Assembly (NCBI RefSeq): GCF_017357425.1
Contig: NZ_CP014571.1
Coordinates: 3,658,001 to 3,722,000, forward strand
Direction: 5' to 3'
Origin: Arthrobacter sp. D5-1
GTDB lineage: Bacteria; Actinomycetota; Actinomycetes; Actinomycetales; Micrococcaceae
Length of the DNA: 64,000 bases
Below are positions 17,085 to 25,192 of this stretch, in pieces (the stretch's first letter is position 1; each line of letters opens with the position of its first letter). The translations under genes were made by a program, and so were the position numbers. The notes under the pieces are model-generated. The model was not told where the DNA came from and made no database searches. It saw only the letters and a list, made by a program, of their open reading frames with translations.

Positions 17085-17228
17085 TCAGTGCATGAAACCG
17101 CTGCCGTCCCAGTCGCGATCATATTTACCGCACCTGGTGCAGCGCCTGTAACGCCCGCTGCCATCCTCTGCTGACTCCACATGCCAGTGGTGGTGGAGGT
17201 TCAGTTTGCACATCATCTTCTGGAGCAT
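17085..17228 (-). CDS. Small zinc-ribbon-like protein
   Basis: A 47-residue basic protein, MLQKMMCKLNLHHHWHVESA followed by YRRCTRCGKYDRDWD. The Cys at position 7, the His cluster and the CTRC knuckle suggest a small zinc-binding ribbon. A GGAG ribosome-binding site lies 6 bases before the ATG at 17228; longer in-frame starts at 17234 and 17273 lack one. Similar tiny proteins are common in Arthrobacter genomes but have no assigned role. Lies downstream of the lipid kinase gene with no other link. Confidence 0.6.
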   Translation of the reverse strand: MLQKMMCKLNLHHHWHVESAEDGSGRYRRCTRCGKYDRDWDGSGFMH

Positions 17229-17329
17229 GGCCATCTCCGTTCGAAGCACGCTCGGACTGCACTGCGCATTCAATGCGTGTCCTCAAAGTTTAAGCCGCTG
17301 ATGCCTGCGGCGGCAGTACTCGTTGTGGG

Positions 17330-18274
17330 TCAGCCCCGCATCGGTCCATCAAACGAAGCGCTGTTGCTGCCTTGCGGCACCATGACTTGCACGGCGTTCC
17401 GCTGAACACTGAATTCGGTGGGAGTTACCGCTGCGATTTCGCCGTCGAGGTTCACGGACATGGGCGGCTCCGTGACCAAACGGACCTTTCGGGTCGCCAG
17501 GTGGTGGACCCGATCGTGATCAATAAAGCTGCCATCCTTGAGTAACCGTGCAATCTTGACGTGCTCTTTAAGCGGTGCCGCCAGGATCGCGTAGACATCC
17601 AGAGTGTGATCGTCGATCCCCGCCATCGGAGCAACCATGTTCCCGCCGCCGTAGTGCTTGCCGTTGCCCACTGCCACCTGAAGCACGTGGTCGAGGTCCA
17701 TCGGCTCGTGATCGCCGTCCGGGAATTCCAGGCGAGCCCGGAAAGGTCGGTGCCGTGTGTAAGCCCGGATGGTCGCGATGCCGTAAGCCAAAGGCCCCAT
17801 GTGCCGCTTCAGGCGAGGACTAAGAGCTTCCGTGACACCCACCGACAGCCCCACCGACGCGACGTTGAGGAACGGTTCGCCATTGGCCCGGCCAAGGTCA
17901 ATGTCCACCACCTTTCCATCCGCGATAACGGCGCAGGCCTCAGGTACACCACTTGGAATATCCAGCGTTCTGGCCAGATCATTGGCGGTGCCCAAGGGTA
18001 GGACACCGAGTATGACGTCCGTCCCGGCAAGGAGTCCGGCAGCAGAGGTCACGGTGCCGTCACCACCACCCACAACCACCAGGTCATGTCCTTCTGAAAT
18101 CACTTGGCGCAGGGCATCGAACAATCCCGCGCCCGAGGTCACAGGATGCACGGAACGGACTGGCACGCCGGACTTCTTCATTGCGTCCACGGCCAGTTGG
18201 CTCGCTGCAGCCCCGCGACGTGATGCCGCATTAATCACCACGGCCGCTGAGCGCACTTGTTGAGGAGCCATCAT
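17330..18274 (-). CDS. Diacylglycerol/lipid kinase family protein
   Basis: A DAGK catalytic-domain protein of about 314 residues that phosphorylates a lipid alcohol with ATP. The N-terminal domain has VVINAASRRG, the nucleotide-binding GGGDGT (69-74) and LGVLPLGTANDLARTLDIP; the C-terminal beta domain has VGNGKHYGGGNMVAPMAGID and SVNLDGEI. Start at 18274 (MMAPQQVR) is preferred because the frame reaching 18388 overlaps the paaG gene by some 70 bases. It lies 41 bases behind paaG on the same strand and may be read from the paa transcript, but no functional link is evident. Likely role: recycling of diacylglycerol or making phosphatidate. Confidence 0.85.
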   Translation of the reverse strand: MMAPQQVRSAAVVINAASRRGAAASQLAVDAMKKSGVPVRSVHPVTSGAGLFDALRQVISEGHDLVVVGGGDGTVTSAAGLLAGTDVILGVLPLGTANDLARTLDIPSGVPEACAVIADGKVVDIDLGRANGEPFLNVASVGLSVGVTEALSPRLKRHMGPLAYGIATIRAYTRHRPFRARLEFPDGDHEPMDLDHVLQVAVGNGKHYGGGNMVAPMAGIDDHTLDVYAILAAPLKEHVKIARLLKDGSFIDHDRVHHLATRKVRLVTEPPMSVNLDGEIAAVTPTEFSVQRNAVQVMVPQGSNSASFDGPMRG

Positions 18275-18315
18275 GTGACCAATGCTAGGCCGAACTACCT
18301 TGGAAGAACCTGCGG

Positions 18316-19095
18316 CTACCCCTTGAAAACCGGCGCCCGCTTCTCCTGGAACGCCCGGAAGCCCTCCGCGTAGTCGTCGGTCTTGCACAGCCGTGCCTGC
18401 TCGGCGTTTTCCTCGGTCATTGAAGCCCAGAGGCCCAGGCGCTGATCGCGGATGTGGGCCACGAGTTCCTTCGACGCATTGAAAGCTTCAGTGGCGCCGA
18501 CGGCCACCCGCGCAACAATCTCCCGCGTCTCGTCCAGCAAAACATCGGCTGGCATGGCACGGCTGAACATCCCCTGCGCCACGGCTTCGGCCCCGGAGAT
18601 GAGATCGGCCGTGTAAATCAGGTCCAGCGTGCGGTGCATGCCCAGGCGCTCGGTGAAGTACCAGTGCCCGCCCGAGTCCAACGTGGCCCCCAGCTTGGCA
18701 AAGGGTGAGCCGAACTTGGCATTCTCCGCCACGTACACGACGTCAGTGGCCAACAACAACCCCAGCCCAACGCCCAGGCAAGCACCATGCGCGGCTGCAA
18801 ACGTGGGTGCCGGGAAGGCCGCCATCTTCTTCAACAGCGGCTCCACGAGACCGCCGAGGTAAGCCTGGGCGTCATCGGTTTCGGGAGTAACAGCAGCAAT
18901 GTCACGGCCCGCACAGAAGGCACGGCCCTCGCCGCGAAGGAGCAGGGCCCGCACCTCACCACGTGAGGCGGCGGCAGCAGCGTCGTCGTACGCCTTATCC
19001 AGGCCGGCCAGCGCGTCCTCGTTAAGCGAGTTCAGCTTTTCGGGGGCATTGAGGACAATTTCGGCAATGCCGTTGGCAATGGAGAGCTCGATCAT
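18316..19095 (-). CDS. paaG: Enoyl-CoA hydratase/isomerase, likely PaaG (oxepin-CoA forming)
   Basis: A 259-residue crotonase-fold protein. The oxyanion-hole glycines appear in GRAFCAGRDIA (about 57-67) and AHGACLGVGLGLLLATDV (about 103-120). The catalytic segment FAKLGATLDSGGHWYFTERL carries Asp before the Gly-Gly, as in PaaG, the isomerase that turns the 1,2-epoxide of phenylacetyl-CoA into oxepin-CoA. It is the last gene of the paaABCDE unit, 9 bases after paaE, which supports PaaG over the PaaF hydratase. No second crotonase (paaF), paaH or paaJ is present in the window. Confidence 0.8.
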   Translation of the reverse strand: MIELSIANGIAEIVLNAPEKLNSLNEDALAGLDKAYDDAAAAASRGEVRALLLRGEGRAFCAGRDIAAVTPETDDAQAYLGGLVEPLLKKMAAFPAPTFAAAHGACLGVGLGLLLATDVVYVAENAKFGSPFAKLGATLDSGGHWYFTERLGMHRTLDLIYTADLISGAEAVAQGMFSRAMPADVLLDETREIVARVAVGATEAFNASKELVAHIRDQRLGLWASMTEENAEQARLCKTDDYAEGFRAFQEKRAPVFKG

Positions 19096-19104
19096 GGGGA
19101 CTCC

Positions 19105-20310
19105 TTAGACGTCGAAGTCGACGGCAACTTCTTCGCTGGTGGGGTGGGACTGGCAGGTCAGGACGTAGCCCTTATCCAACTCGTCCTGTTCAAGGGCGTA
19201 GTTCTCATCCATGGTCACCGTACCGGTGATCAGCTTGGCGCGGCAGGTGCCGCAGACGCCACCGGCACATGCGAACGGAACGTCCGGGCGGACACGCAAA
19301 GCGGCGTTGAGGATGGATTCGCGGGCATGGGTGGGACTTGCGACGTCGCCGGTCAGGCCATCCAGCGTGAAGGTGATCTTGTACGTATCCTGCGACTCGT
19401 CCTCCACAACCGGGCGGCCGGCGTTGCCCTCGGGGCGGTCCGGACGGCCAGTGGTGAACAGCTCGAAGCGAACGTGCTCGGGCTCAACTCCGCGGGCAGC
19501 CAAGGTGTCGCGGCACAGCTGAACGAGCTCGAACGGCCCGCACAGGAACCACTCGTCCACATCCTCGGCGCGGATGGCACTGCTAAGCAGCGCCTGCAGC
19601 TTCTCGGAATCAATGCGTCCAGTCATCAGCGGCGCGATCCGCTGCTCGCGGGACAACACGTGGTGCAGCGCCAGGCGCGACGGGTACTTGTCCTTCAGGT
19701 CAGCCAGCTCTTCAAGGAACATGACGTCCATGGCAGCTTTGTTGGCGTAGACCAGGTCAAACGTGGTTTCCGGATTGGCCGCCAGCAACGTGCTCGCAAT
19801 AGCGATAACCGGGGTAATCCCGGAACCAGCGGCGATCGCCACGAAGTTGCCCGGCTCCCCTGCCAGCTCCTCCGGGTGGTTCATGGAGTTCATGACGTTG
19901 TGCTGAACGGCCGAGCCGTCCTTGCCGTGCCGCGAAATGAACGCACCCTGCGGGCTCATCACGTCCAGAACGTCACCGGCCTTCAGCTCGGCATTGGCCC
20001 ACGTGGAGAAGACGCCGCCGAGGTCCTTCTTGATGGCTACGCGGATCTCACTGCTGCCGTCCTCGAAGCTGCGCGGCTCTGCGCAAATCGAGTAGCTGCG
20101 GCGGACCTCGTGCGGCTCACCGTTCTCATCCGGCAGTGAGGTGCGCAAGGCCACGTACTGACCGGGAAGGTAGTCGTATTGCCCGGCCAGCTCGGCGGGC
20201 ACACCGAACGAGACTTCAATGGCATCGTCCGTGAGGCGCCGGACTTCCGAGACGGTCAGGTTATGGAAAGACGCACGACGGCGGCTGGCTGTCTGGGTTT
20301 CGGTGGTCAT
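19105..20310 (-). CDS. paaE: 1,2-phenylacetyl-CoA epoxidase, reductase subunit PaaE
   Basis: PaaE passes electrons from NADPH to the PaaA diiron centre. The 401-residue protein has an FAD-binding FNR domain (RRSYSICAEP near residue 68), an NAD(P)-binding domain (AIAAGSGITPVIAIASTLL; FLCGPFELVQLCRD) and a C-terminal plant-type 2Fe-2S ferredoxin domain with CAGGVCGTCRAKL and a later LTCQSHPT cysteine. This order is standard for PaaE. It sits 8 bases after paaD and 9 before paaG in one operon. Substrate epoxidation happens in the cytoplasm. Confidence 0.95.
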   Translation of the reverse strand: MTTETQTASRRRASFHNLTVSEVRRLTDDAIEVSFGVPAELAGQYDYLPGQYVALRTSLPDENGEPHEVRRSYSICAEPRSFEDGSSEIRVAIKKDLGGVFSTWANAELKAGDVLDVMSPQGAFISRHGKDGSAVQHNVMNSMNHPEELAGEPGNFVAIAAGSGITPVIAIASTLLAANPETTFDLVYANKAAMDVMFLEELADLKDKYPSRLALHHVLSREQRIAPLMTGRIDSEKLQALLSSAIRAEDVDEWFLCGPFELVQLCRDTLAARGVEPEHVRFELFTTGRPDRPEGNAGRPVVEDESQDTYKITFTLDGLTGDVASPTHARESILNAALRVRPDVPFACAGGVCGTCRAKLITGTVTMDENYALEQDELDKGYVLTCQSHPTSEEVAVDFDV

Positions 20311-20318
20311 GGAGTTCC

Positions 20319-20879
20319 TTAGAGGACTTTGAAGTAGTCGAACGGTTCCTTGCAGTCCTGGCAGACAAACAGCGCCTTACAGGATGTGGAACCAAAGCGG
20401 GTGAGTTCCTTGGTGTTCAACGACGAACACTGCGGGCATTTCACGGCCAGGCTCAGGCGGACAGGACCGGAATGGCCACCCGCGGCAGCCATACCGCTGG
20501 GCGGGGCAATCCCGTATTCCTCCAGCTTGGCCTTGCCGGAATCCGTCATCCAGTCAGTGGTCCACGCCGGGGACAACACCAGGTTGATGCGCACGCTCGC
20601 GTAGCCCTCCTTCTCGAAGGCTGTCCGCAGATCGTCGCCAATGGCGTCCATCGCCGGGCAGCCCGAGTACGTGGGCGTGATGGTGACCTCGACGGCGCTA
20701 CCCGACGTGCCGCCGTCGTGCTGGTCTGTTGTTTCGGCCGCCGGGACAACCCGTACGCCGCGCAGGATCCCCAAGTCCTCAATGGTGAGGACAGGGATCT
20801 CCGGATCGCAGACCGTGGATGCTATGTCCCAGGCCCGCTGTTCAGCGGTTTTTGACTGCGTCCCTGACAGGGCGGTCAT
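20319..20879 (-). CDS. paaD: Phenylacetate-CoA epoxidase assembly protein PaaD
   Basis: PaaD belongs to the MIP18/DUF59 family and helps metal-cluster maturation of the PaaABCE complex. The product is about 186 residues with the DUF59 core CDPEIPVLTIEDLGILRGVR and ITPTYSGCPAMDAIGDDLR. The C-terminus has a four-cysteine zinc-ribbon-like tail (CPQC ... CKALF-VCQDC) typical of PaaD. The start is uncertain: TTG 20891 and GTG 20888 overlap the paaC stop, while ATG 20879 leaves a 5-base gap; I chose ATG. A Thr/Asp-rich insert near residues 48-60 is somewhat unusual. Confidence 0.9.
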   Translation of the reverse strand: MTALSGTQSKTAEQRAWDIASTVCDPEIPVLTIEDLGILRGVRVVPAAETTDQHDGGTSGSAVEVTITPTYSGCPAMDAIGDDLRTAFEKEGYASVRINLVLSPAWTTDWMTDSGKAKLEEYGIAPPSGMAAAGGHSGPVRLSLAVKCPQCSSLNTKELTRFGSTSCKALFVCQDCKEPFDYFKVL

Positions 20880-20884
20880 GCCGG

Positions 20885-21802
20885 TCACCAACTCGCGCCC
20901 GGGTGTTCGCGGGCCAGGACCTGCATTTCAGCGAGGATGTAGCCCAGGAACTCGGAGTGCTTGCCACGGCGACCGCCGCCCAGAGCCTGCGGGACGCCGG
21001 GAATGTCCAGCTCCGCTTCGGCCATGATCCCGCCAGTGAGGCGATCGAACCCAGCACGTAGGGTGGAGGGCTGAACGGTCACGCCGGCCTCGGCCAGTCG
21101 GGTGGTCAGCTCGTCGTCTTCGAAGAGTTCGTCCACGTAAGGCCACACAAGCTTGAAGCCCTGGATGATGCGTGCGCGGGACTCATCTGTGCCGCCGGCA
21201 AGGCGAAGCACCCACTGCGCGCTGTGATCGCGGTGGTAATCCACTTCCTTCACGGCCTTCGCGGAGATGGCTGCGAGGGTGGGATCGCTAGATGCCGCAA
21301 GCGCCGTGTAGAGCTCGTACTGGTAGTAGCTCACAATGAACTGCCGGGCGATGGTGACTGCGAAGTCGCCGTTGGGCTGCTCAAAGAGGTGCGCGGAACG
21401 GAACTCGTGCTCGCGGCGGAAGTACGCCAGATCGTCCTCGGACTTGCCCCACGCGGCGCCGGCATAGGTCAGGAAAGAGCGTGCGTGGCCCAACTGGTCA
21501 AGCGCAATATTGCCCAGCGCAATGTCTTCCTCGAGCTCAGGGGCACGGGAAATCCAGTGGCCCAGACGCTGGGCGAGGATCAGGCCGTCGTCGCCGATGC
21601 GCAGGGCGAACTCTGCAACATCCTCGGTGGGCTTGACCTGTCCCCGGCTGATCTCGAGCGCGATGTCCTCCGGGCGCAGTGCGTTGCCCGGCGTGATGCG
21701 GGTGGCGCTGGCCGAACCGTCGCCGGAGGCACCGGCACCGTGGACGCCGACGGAAATGTCGCCGTGGCCGTCGATGGCGAAGTCAGTGTCTTTTGTATTC
21801 AC
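20885..21802 (-). CDS. paaC: 1,2-phenylacetyl-CoA epoxidase structural subunit PaaC
   Basis: A 305-residue ferritin-like helical protein that pairs with PaaA to form the epoxidase core. The PaaC blocks ALRIGDDGLILAQRLGHWIS, DIALGNIALDQLGHARSFLT, QFIVSYYQYELYTAL and KEVDYHRDHSAQWVLRLAGG are clear. The start is a GTG at 21802 overlapping the paaB TGA (GTGA). Residues 1-45 are an N-terminal Gly/Asp-rich extension not found in short homologues. The C-terminus overlaps or abuts paaD, so tight coupling within the operon is expected. Confidence 0.94.
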   Translation of the reverse strand: MNTKDTDFAIDGHGDISVGVHGAGASGDGSASATRITPGNALRPEDIALEISRGQVKPTEDVAEFALRIGDDGLILAQRLGHWISRAPELEEDIALGNIALDQLGHARSFLTYAGAAWGKSEDDLAYFRREHEFRSAHLFEQPNGDFAVTIARQFIVSYYQYELYTALAASSDPTLAAISAKAVKEVDYHRDHSAQWVLRLAGGTDESRARIIQGFKLVWPYVDELFEDDELTTRLAEAGVTVQPSTLRAGFDRLTGGIMAEAELDIPGVPQALGGGRRGKHSEFLGYILAEMQVLAREHPGASW

Positions 21803-22227
21803 AGGTGCTTCACGCCTTCGCTCTTGGTGTAATACGTTGCGTGGCGGTAATCCTTGCCCTGCGGGGACTCGAAGAACGAGCCCTTGGAGTCAGGGTCGCT
21901 GGAGGAAATCGCCTCGGCCGGAACAACCCAGATGGAGACGCCTTCGTTGCGGCGGGTATAGAGATCGCGGGCGTTCCGGAGCGCCATGGCCGCATCCGGT
22001 GCGTGCAGGGAACCGGCATGCACGTGGGACAGGCCGCGGCTGGACCGCACGAAAACCTCCCACAGTGACCACGGCGTTTCTTCTGCGGCGCCACGCGGGG
22101 TGACGGCCGGGCCTGAGGCGGGTGCCGGCGTCGTGCTTTCAGCGTTGGTGGCCGCAACCTTGGGGGCCTCGCGGGCGATTTCGCTGGCGGCGCTGGCCGG
22201 TGCTTCCGGGTTACCGTGGGGGCTCAT
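21799..22227 (-). CDS. paaB: 1,2-phenylacetyl-CoA epoxidase subunit PaaB, with N-terminal extension
   Basis: PaaB is the small bridging subunit of the epoxidase. The conserved part is the last ~95 residues: [56 protein letters not shown] and the C-terminal [18 protein letters not shown]. The first ~48 residues are a low-complexity Ala/Pro/Thr-rich extension. That extension is probably translated, since its ATG at 22227 overlaps the paaA TGA by 4 bases (ATGA). Confidence 0.92.
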   Translation of the reverse strand: MSPHGNPEAPASAASEIAREAPKVAATNAESTTPAPASGPAVTPRGAAEETPWSLWEVFVRSSRGLSHVHAGSLHAPDAAMALRNARDLYTRRNEGVSIWVVPAEAISSSDPDSKGSFFESPQGKDYRHATYYTKSEGVKHL

Positions 22228-23219
22228 GCTGCATGTTCCTTCTGTGCTTGCTTACGGGCGTAGGCCACCGCGGCTTCGCGAACCCAGGCACCATTTTCGT
22301 GGGCCTCTCGGCGGCGCTCGACGCGCTGCGAGTTGCAGGGACCGCGGCCGGCCAGGACTTCCTTGAACTCGTTCCAGTCCAAAGGTCCGTGCTCCCACTT
22401 CTTGGTTTCTTCGTTGAAACGGATGTCCTTGTCGGGCAAGGTCAGGCCCAGGACCCGGACCTGCTCCACCATCATGCCGACAAACCGGCTGCGCAACTCG
22501 TCATTGCTGAAGCGCTTGATGTTCCACGCCATGGACTGCTTCGAGTTGGGTGAATCGTCATCCGGTGGGCCGAACATCATCAGCGACGGCGCGTACCAGC
22601 GGTTCACTGCGTCCTGGGCCATCTGCTTCTGCGCAGGCGTACCGTTGGCGAGCTCCAGCAGGATCTCGAAACCCTGGCGCTGGTGGAACGATTCTTCCTT
22701 GCAGATGCGCACCATTGCGCGACCGTAAGGACCGTAGGAGGCGCGGCACAGGGGAACCTGGTTGCAGATGGCAGCACCATCAACAAGCCAACCGATGGCT
22801 CCCATGTCCGCCCAGGAAATCGTGGGGTAGTTAAAGATGGACGAATACCGGGCCTTGCCGGCAATCAGGTCTTCCATCATCTGGTCCCGGGACTGGCCCA
22901 GGGTCTCGGCGGCCGAGTACAGGTACAGGCCGTGGCCGGCCTCGTCCTGGACCTTGGCCATGAGGATGGACTTGCGCTTCAGGCTTGGTGCCCTGGTGAT
23001 CCAGTTGGCTTCCGGCTGCATGCCGATGATTTCCGAGTGTGCGTGCTGCGAGATCTGGCGCAGCAAAGTCTTGCGGTAAGCCGCCGGCATCCAGTCGCGA
23101 GGTTCAATGCGCGAGTCCTCCGAAATGATGCGATCAAAATACGCCTGTCCGGCTGCCTCCCGCTCCTGCTCTTCCGGGGACAGCTCAGCGGGCACTGACT
23201 GCAGATTCTGCGATGCCAT
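22224..23219 (-). CDS. paaA: 1,2-phenylacetyl-CoA epoxidase catalytic subunit PaaA
   Basis: PaaA carries the diiron centre that inserts one oxygen of O2 into the ring of phenylacetyl-CoA. The 331-residue product shows the ferritin-like diiron ligand blocks: [56 protein letters not shown] and the [20 protein letters not shown] segment. Start at 23219 ([10 protein letters not shown]) is chosen because the longer frame to 23282 runs through the operator and promoter. First gene of the paaABCDE-G operon, driven by a PaaR-type promoter immediately upstream. Confidence 0.95.
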   Translation of the reverse strand: MASQNLQSVPAELSPEEQEREAAGQAYFDRIISEDSRIEPRDWMPAAYRKTLLRQISQHAHSEIIGMQPEANWITRAPSLKRKSILMAKVQDEAGHGLYLYSAAETLGQSRDQMMEDLIAGKARYSSIFNYPTISWADMGAIGWLVDGAAICNQVPLCRASYGPYGRAMVRICKEESFHQRQGFEILLELANGTPAQKQMAQDAVNRWYAPSLMMFGPPDDDSPNSKQSMAWNIKRFSNDELRSRFVGMMVEQVRVLGLTLPDKDIRFNEETKKWEHGPLDWNEFKEVLAGRGPCNSQRVERRREAHENGAWVREAAVAYARKQAQKEHAA

Positions 23220-23235
23220 GGTTGCTCCTAATAAA

Positions 23236-23282
23236 TTACCGACCGTTCGTTCAGAATATGCGGAGCGGGTGTTTTCAGTCAA
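23236..23282 (-). promoter_or_regulatory. paaA promoter with PaaR operator
   Basis: On the minus strand TTGACT (23277-23282) and TATTCT (23253-23258) are 18 bases apart and fit -35/-10. A 22-bp near-palindrome of form TTAC-N10-TTCaGaat (plus strand 23236-23257) overlaps the -10. The same 22-bp layout occurs at 48327-48348 and 54051-54072 before paaI and paaZ, so it is the likely PaaR binding site. Confidence 0.8.
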
Positions 23283-23344
23283 GGTCCGGGTTCCTTTACC
23301 TCCACCTCACTTTCCGTTCACGGGTGCTGACAAGAGTGGACTGC

Positions 23345-25000
23345 ATGACTGACCTCACACGCCGCACCCTCGTCAAGACATCCCTCACCGGCATCGCCCT
23401 GGCCGGCCTTGCCACCAACGCAGCTCCCGCCACCGCCGCACCATCCGCTGTACCGCTGGTCCGCAAGCGGCTGACGCTCCCTACCGGCATTGCAACGGGC
23501 GACGTCACCACCGATTCCGCCGTCCTCTGGTCCCGCGCATCAGGCCCGGGCCGGCTGACGGCCCTGCTGCAGGCAGTGGACAAGTCCGGCGAAATCCTGC
23601 GCGGCCGCTACGGTTTCAGCCGCACCATCCGCGGCCCCCTCGCCACCGAAGCCAGCGACTTCACGGCCAAAATCCACGCCACAGGGCTCCCCGCCGGCAC
23701 CCGATTCGCGCTGGAGCTGAACTTCGAGGACGAGAACGGAGCCGGCGAAGCAGTGCGCGGCACGTTCAGCACAGCGCCCGGAAAGCACGACGACGGCGCG
23801 AAAGACGAGCGCGGAGGCGGCAGGCCGTCGTCTTCCTCGCAGTCCTTCGTCTGGACAGGCGATACCGCCGGCCAAGGCTGGGGCATCAACGAGGACCTCG
23901 GCGGGATGCGCGGCTACAAGGCCATGCATGCCACCGGCCCGGACTTTTTCATCCACTCGGGGGACACCATCTACGCCGACGGCCCCATCGCGGCCACGGT
24001 CACGGAAAAGGACGGCCAAGTGTGGCGGAACATCGTCACCGAGGAAGTCGCCAAGGTAGCCGAGACCCTCAAGGAGTACCGCGGCCGCCACCGGTACAAC
24101 TCCCTTGATGCCAACATGCGCGCCATGTTCGCCGACGTCCCCGTGATTGCACAGTGGGACGACCACGAAACCACCAACAACTGGTACCCCGGTGAAATCC
24201 TGGACGACCCCCGCTACACCGAACGGAACGTCAACGTCCTCGCCGCCAGGGGCCGCCAGGCGTGGCAGGAGAACATGCCGATCGCCGATGCAGCGGCGCT
24301 TTGGCGCCCAGGAAAGGTCGACGACGCCGGGCAGTACCAGCCGGCGCGCATCTACCGGAAGATTTCGCGCGGACCGCAACTGGACATCTTCTGTCTGGAC
24401 ATGCGGACCTTCAAATCGCCCAACACCGACGGCAAGGAACCCTACGCCACCAACATCCTGGGCCAGGAGCAAGTGGACTGGCTGATCAAAGAAGTCCGGA
24501 AATCCAAGGCGACCTGGAAAGTGATCGCCGCAGACCTGCCACTGGGCATCATCGTGCCCGACGGCGCCGTGAACCAGGAAAGCCTGGCCAACCGGGATCA
24601 CGGCGCTCCCCTGGGCCGCGAACTGGAGATCGCCGGCGTGCTTTCAGCGTTCAAGAAGTACGGGGTCAAGAACACGGTATGGCTGACCGCTGACGTGCAC
24701 TACTGCGCGGCGCACCACTACTCCCCGGAGCGGGCCTCCTTCACGGACTTCGACCCGTTCTGGGAGTTCGTGGCCGGGCCGATCAACGCAGGCTCATTCG
24801 GCCCGAGCGAAATGGACGGGACCTTCGGGCCCGAGGTGTTGTTCGCCAAGGCAGGGCGCTTCCCGGGCGAGTCACCGCGCAATGGCGAGAACCAGTACTT
24901 CGGCCATGTGGACCTGGCGGCCGACGGCTTGTTTATTGTGAGCCTCCGTAACGCCAACGGTGCGGTTCTGTATTCAAAGGCGCTTACTCCGGAGCGCTGA
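23345..25000 (+). CDS. phoD: PhoD-family alkaline phosphatase, Tat-exported
   Basis: A secreted phosphodiesterase/phosphomonoesterase of about 551 residues that frees phosphate outside the cell. The N-terminus MTDLTRRTLVKTSLTGIALA is a Tat signal with the RR-T-L-V-K motif, cleaved after the Ala-rich core. The fibronectin-like N-domain (LPTGIATGDVTTDSAVLWSR) precedes the metallophosphatase domain: FVWTGDTAGQGWG, FFIHSGDTIYADGP, VIAQWDDHETTNNW, FCLDMRTFKSPNTDG and VWLTADVHYCAAHHY, which supply the Ca/Fe ligands. Start at 23345 rather than the frame from 23213, which covers the divergent paaA promoter. Monocistronic with a strong terminator. Confidence 0.92.
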   Translation: MTDLTRRTLVKTSLTGIALAGLATNAAPATAAPSAVPLVRKRLTLPTGIATGDVTTDSAVLWSRASGPGRLTALLQAVDKSGEILRGRYGFSRTIRGPLATEASDFTAKIHATGLPAGTRFALELNFEDENGAGEAVRGTFSTAPGKHDDGAKDERGGGRPSSSSQSFVWTGDTAGQGWGINEDLGGMRGYKAMHATGPDFFIHSGDTIYADGPIAATVTEKDGQVWRNIVTEEVAKVAETLKEYRGRHRYNSLDANMRAMFADVPVIAQWDDHETTNNWYPGEILDDPRYTERNVNVLAARGRQAWQENMPIADAAALWRPGKVDDAGQYQPARIYRKISRGPQLDIFCLDMRTFKSPNTDGKEPYATNILGQEQVDWLIKEVRKSKATWKVIAADLPLGIIVPDGAVNQESLANRDHGAPLGRELEIAGVLSAFKKYGVKNTVWLTADVHYCAAHHYSPERASFTDFDPFWEFVAGPINAGSFGPSEMDGTFGPEVLFAKAGRFPGESPRNGENQYFGHVDLAADGLFIVSLRNANGAVLYSKALTPER

Positions 25001-25020
25001 GCAGGGAATCTTCCTTGGCG

Positions 25021-25053
25021 GAGCCCCGGTCGAATTTCCCGTGACCGGGGCTC
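25021..25053 (+). terminator. Terminator of phoD
   Basis: GAGCCCCGGTC (25021-25031) pairs perfectly with GACCGGGGCTC (25043-25053) over 11 bp across an 11-base loop, 21 bases after the stop codon. Confidence 0.75.
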
Positions 25054-25155
25054 ACCTCGCATTATGCTCATCCAATACCGCAATTGGATGAGAGCCAGCA
25101 GCGGGCTTAACTGTGCCAAAACTTTTTGAGCTCAAGCCGCTTGTTTTCCGGTTGA

Positions 25156-25192
25156 TAGAATCAACGTTGCTGATGCCGACACCGAGGAACAC
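25156..25192 (+). promoter_or_regulatory. Promoter -10 and conserved 37-bp leader (copy 3 of 3)
   Basis: TAGAAT (25156-25161) sits in a small inverted repeat GTTGAT-AGA-ATCAAC and is followed by CTGATGCCGACACC and a GAGGAA site, with the ATG at 25193. The hexamer-to-ATG distance of 37 bases equals that at 3171 and 4903. Confidence 0.65.

Noticed and set aside
18275..18388. N-terminal extension of the lipid kinase to 18388
   Set aside because: It would overlap the end of paaG by about 70 bases and has no family-like sequence.
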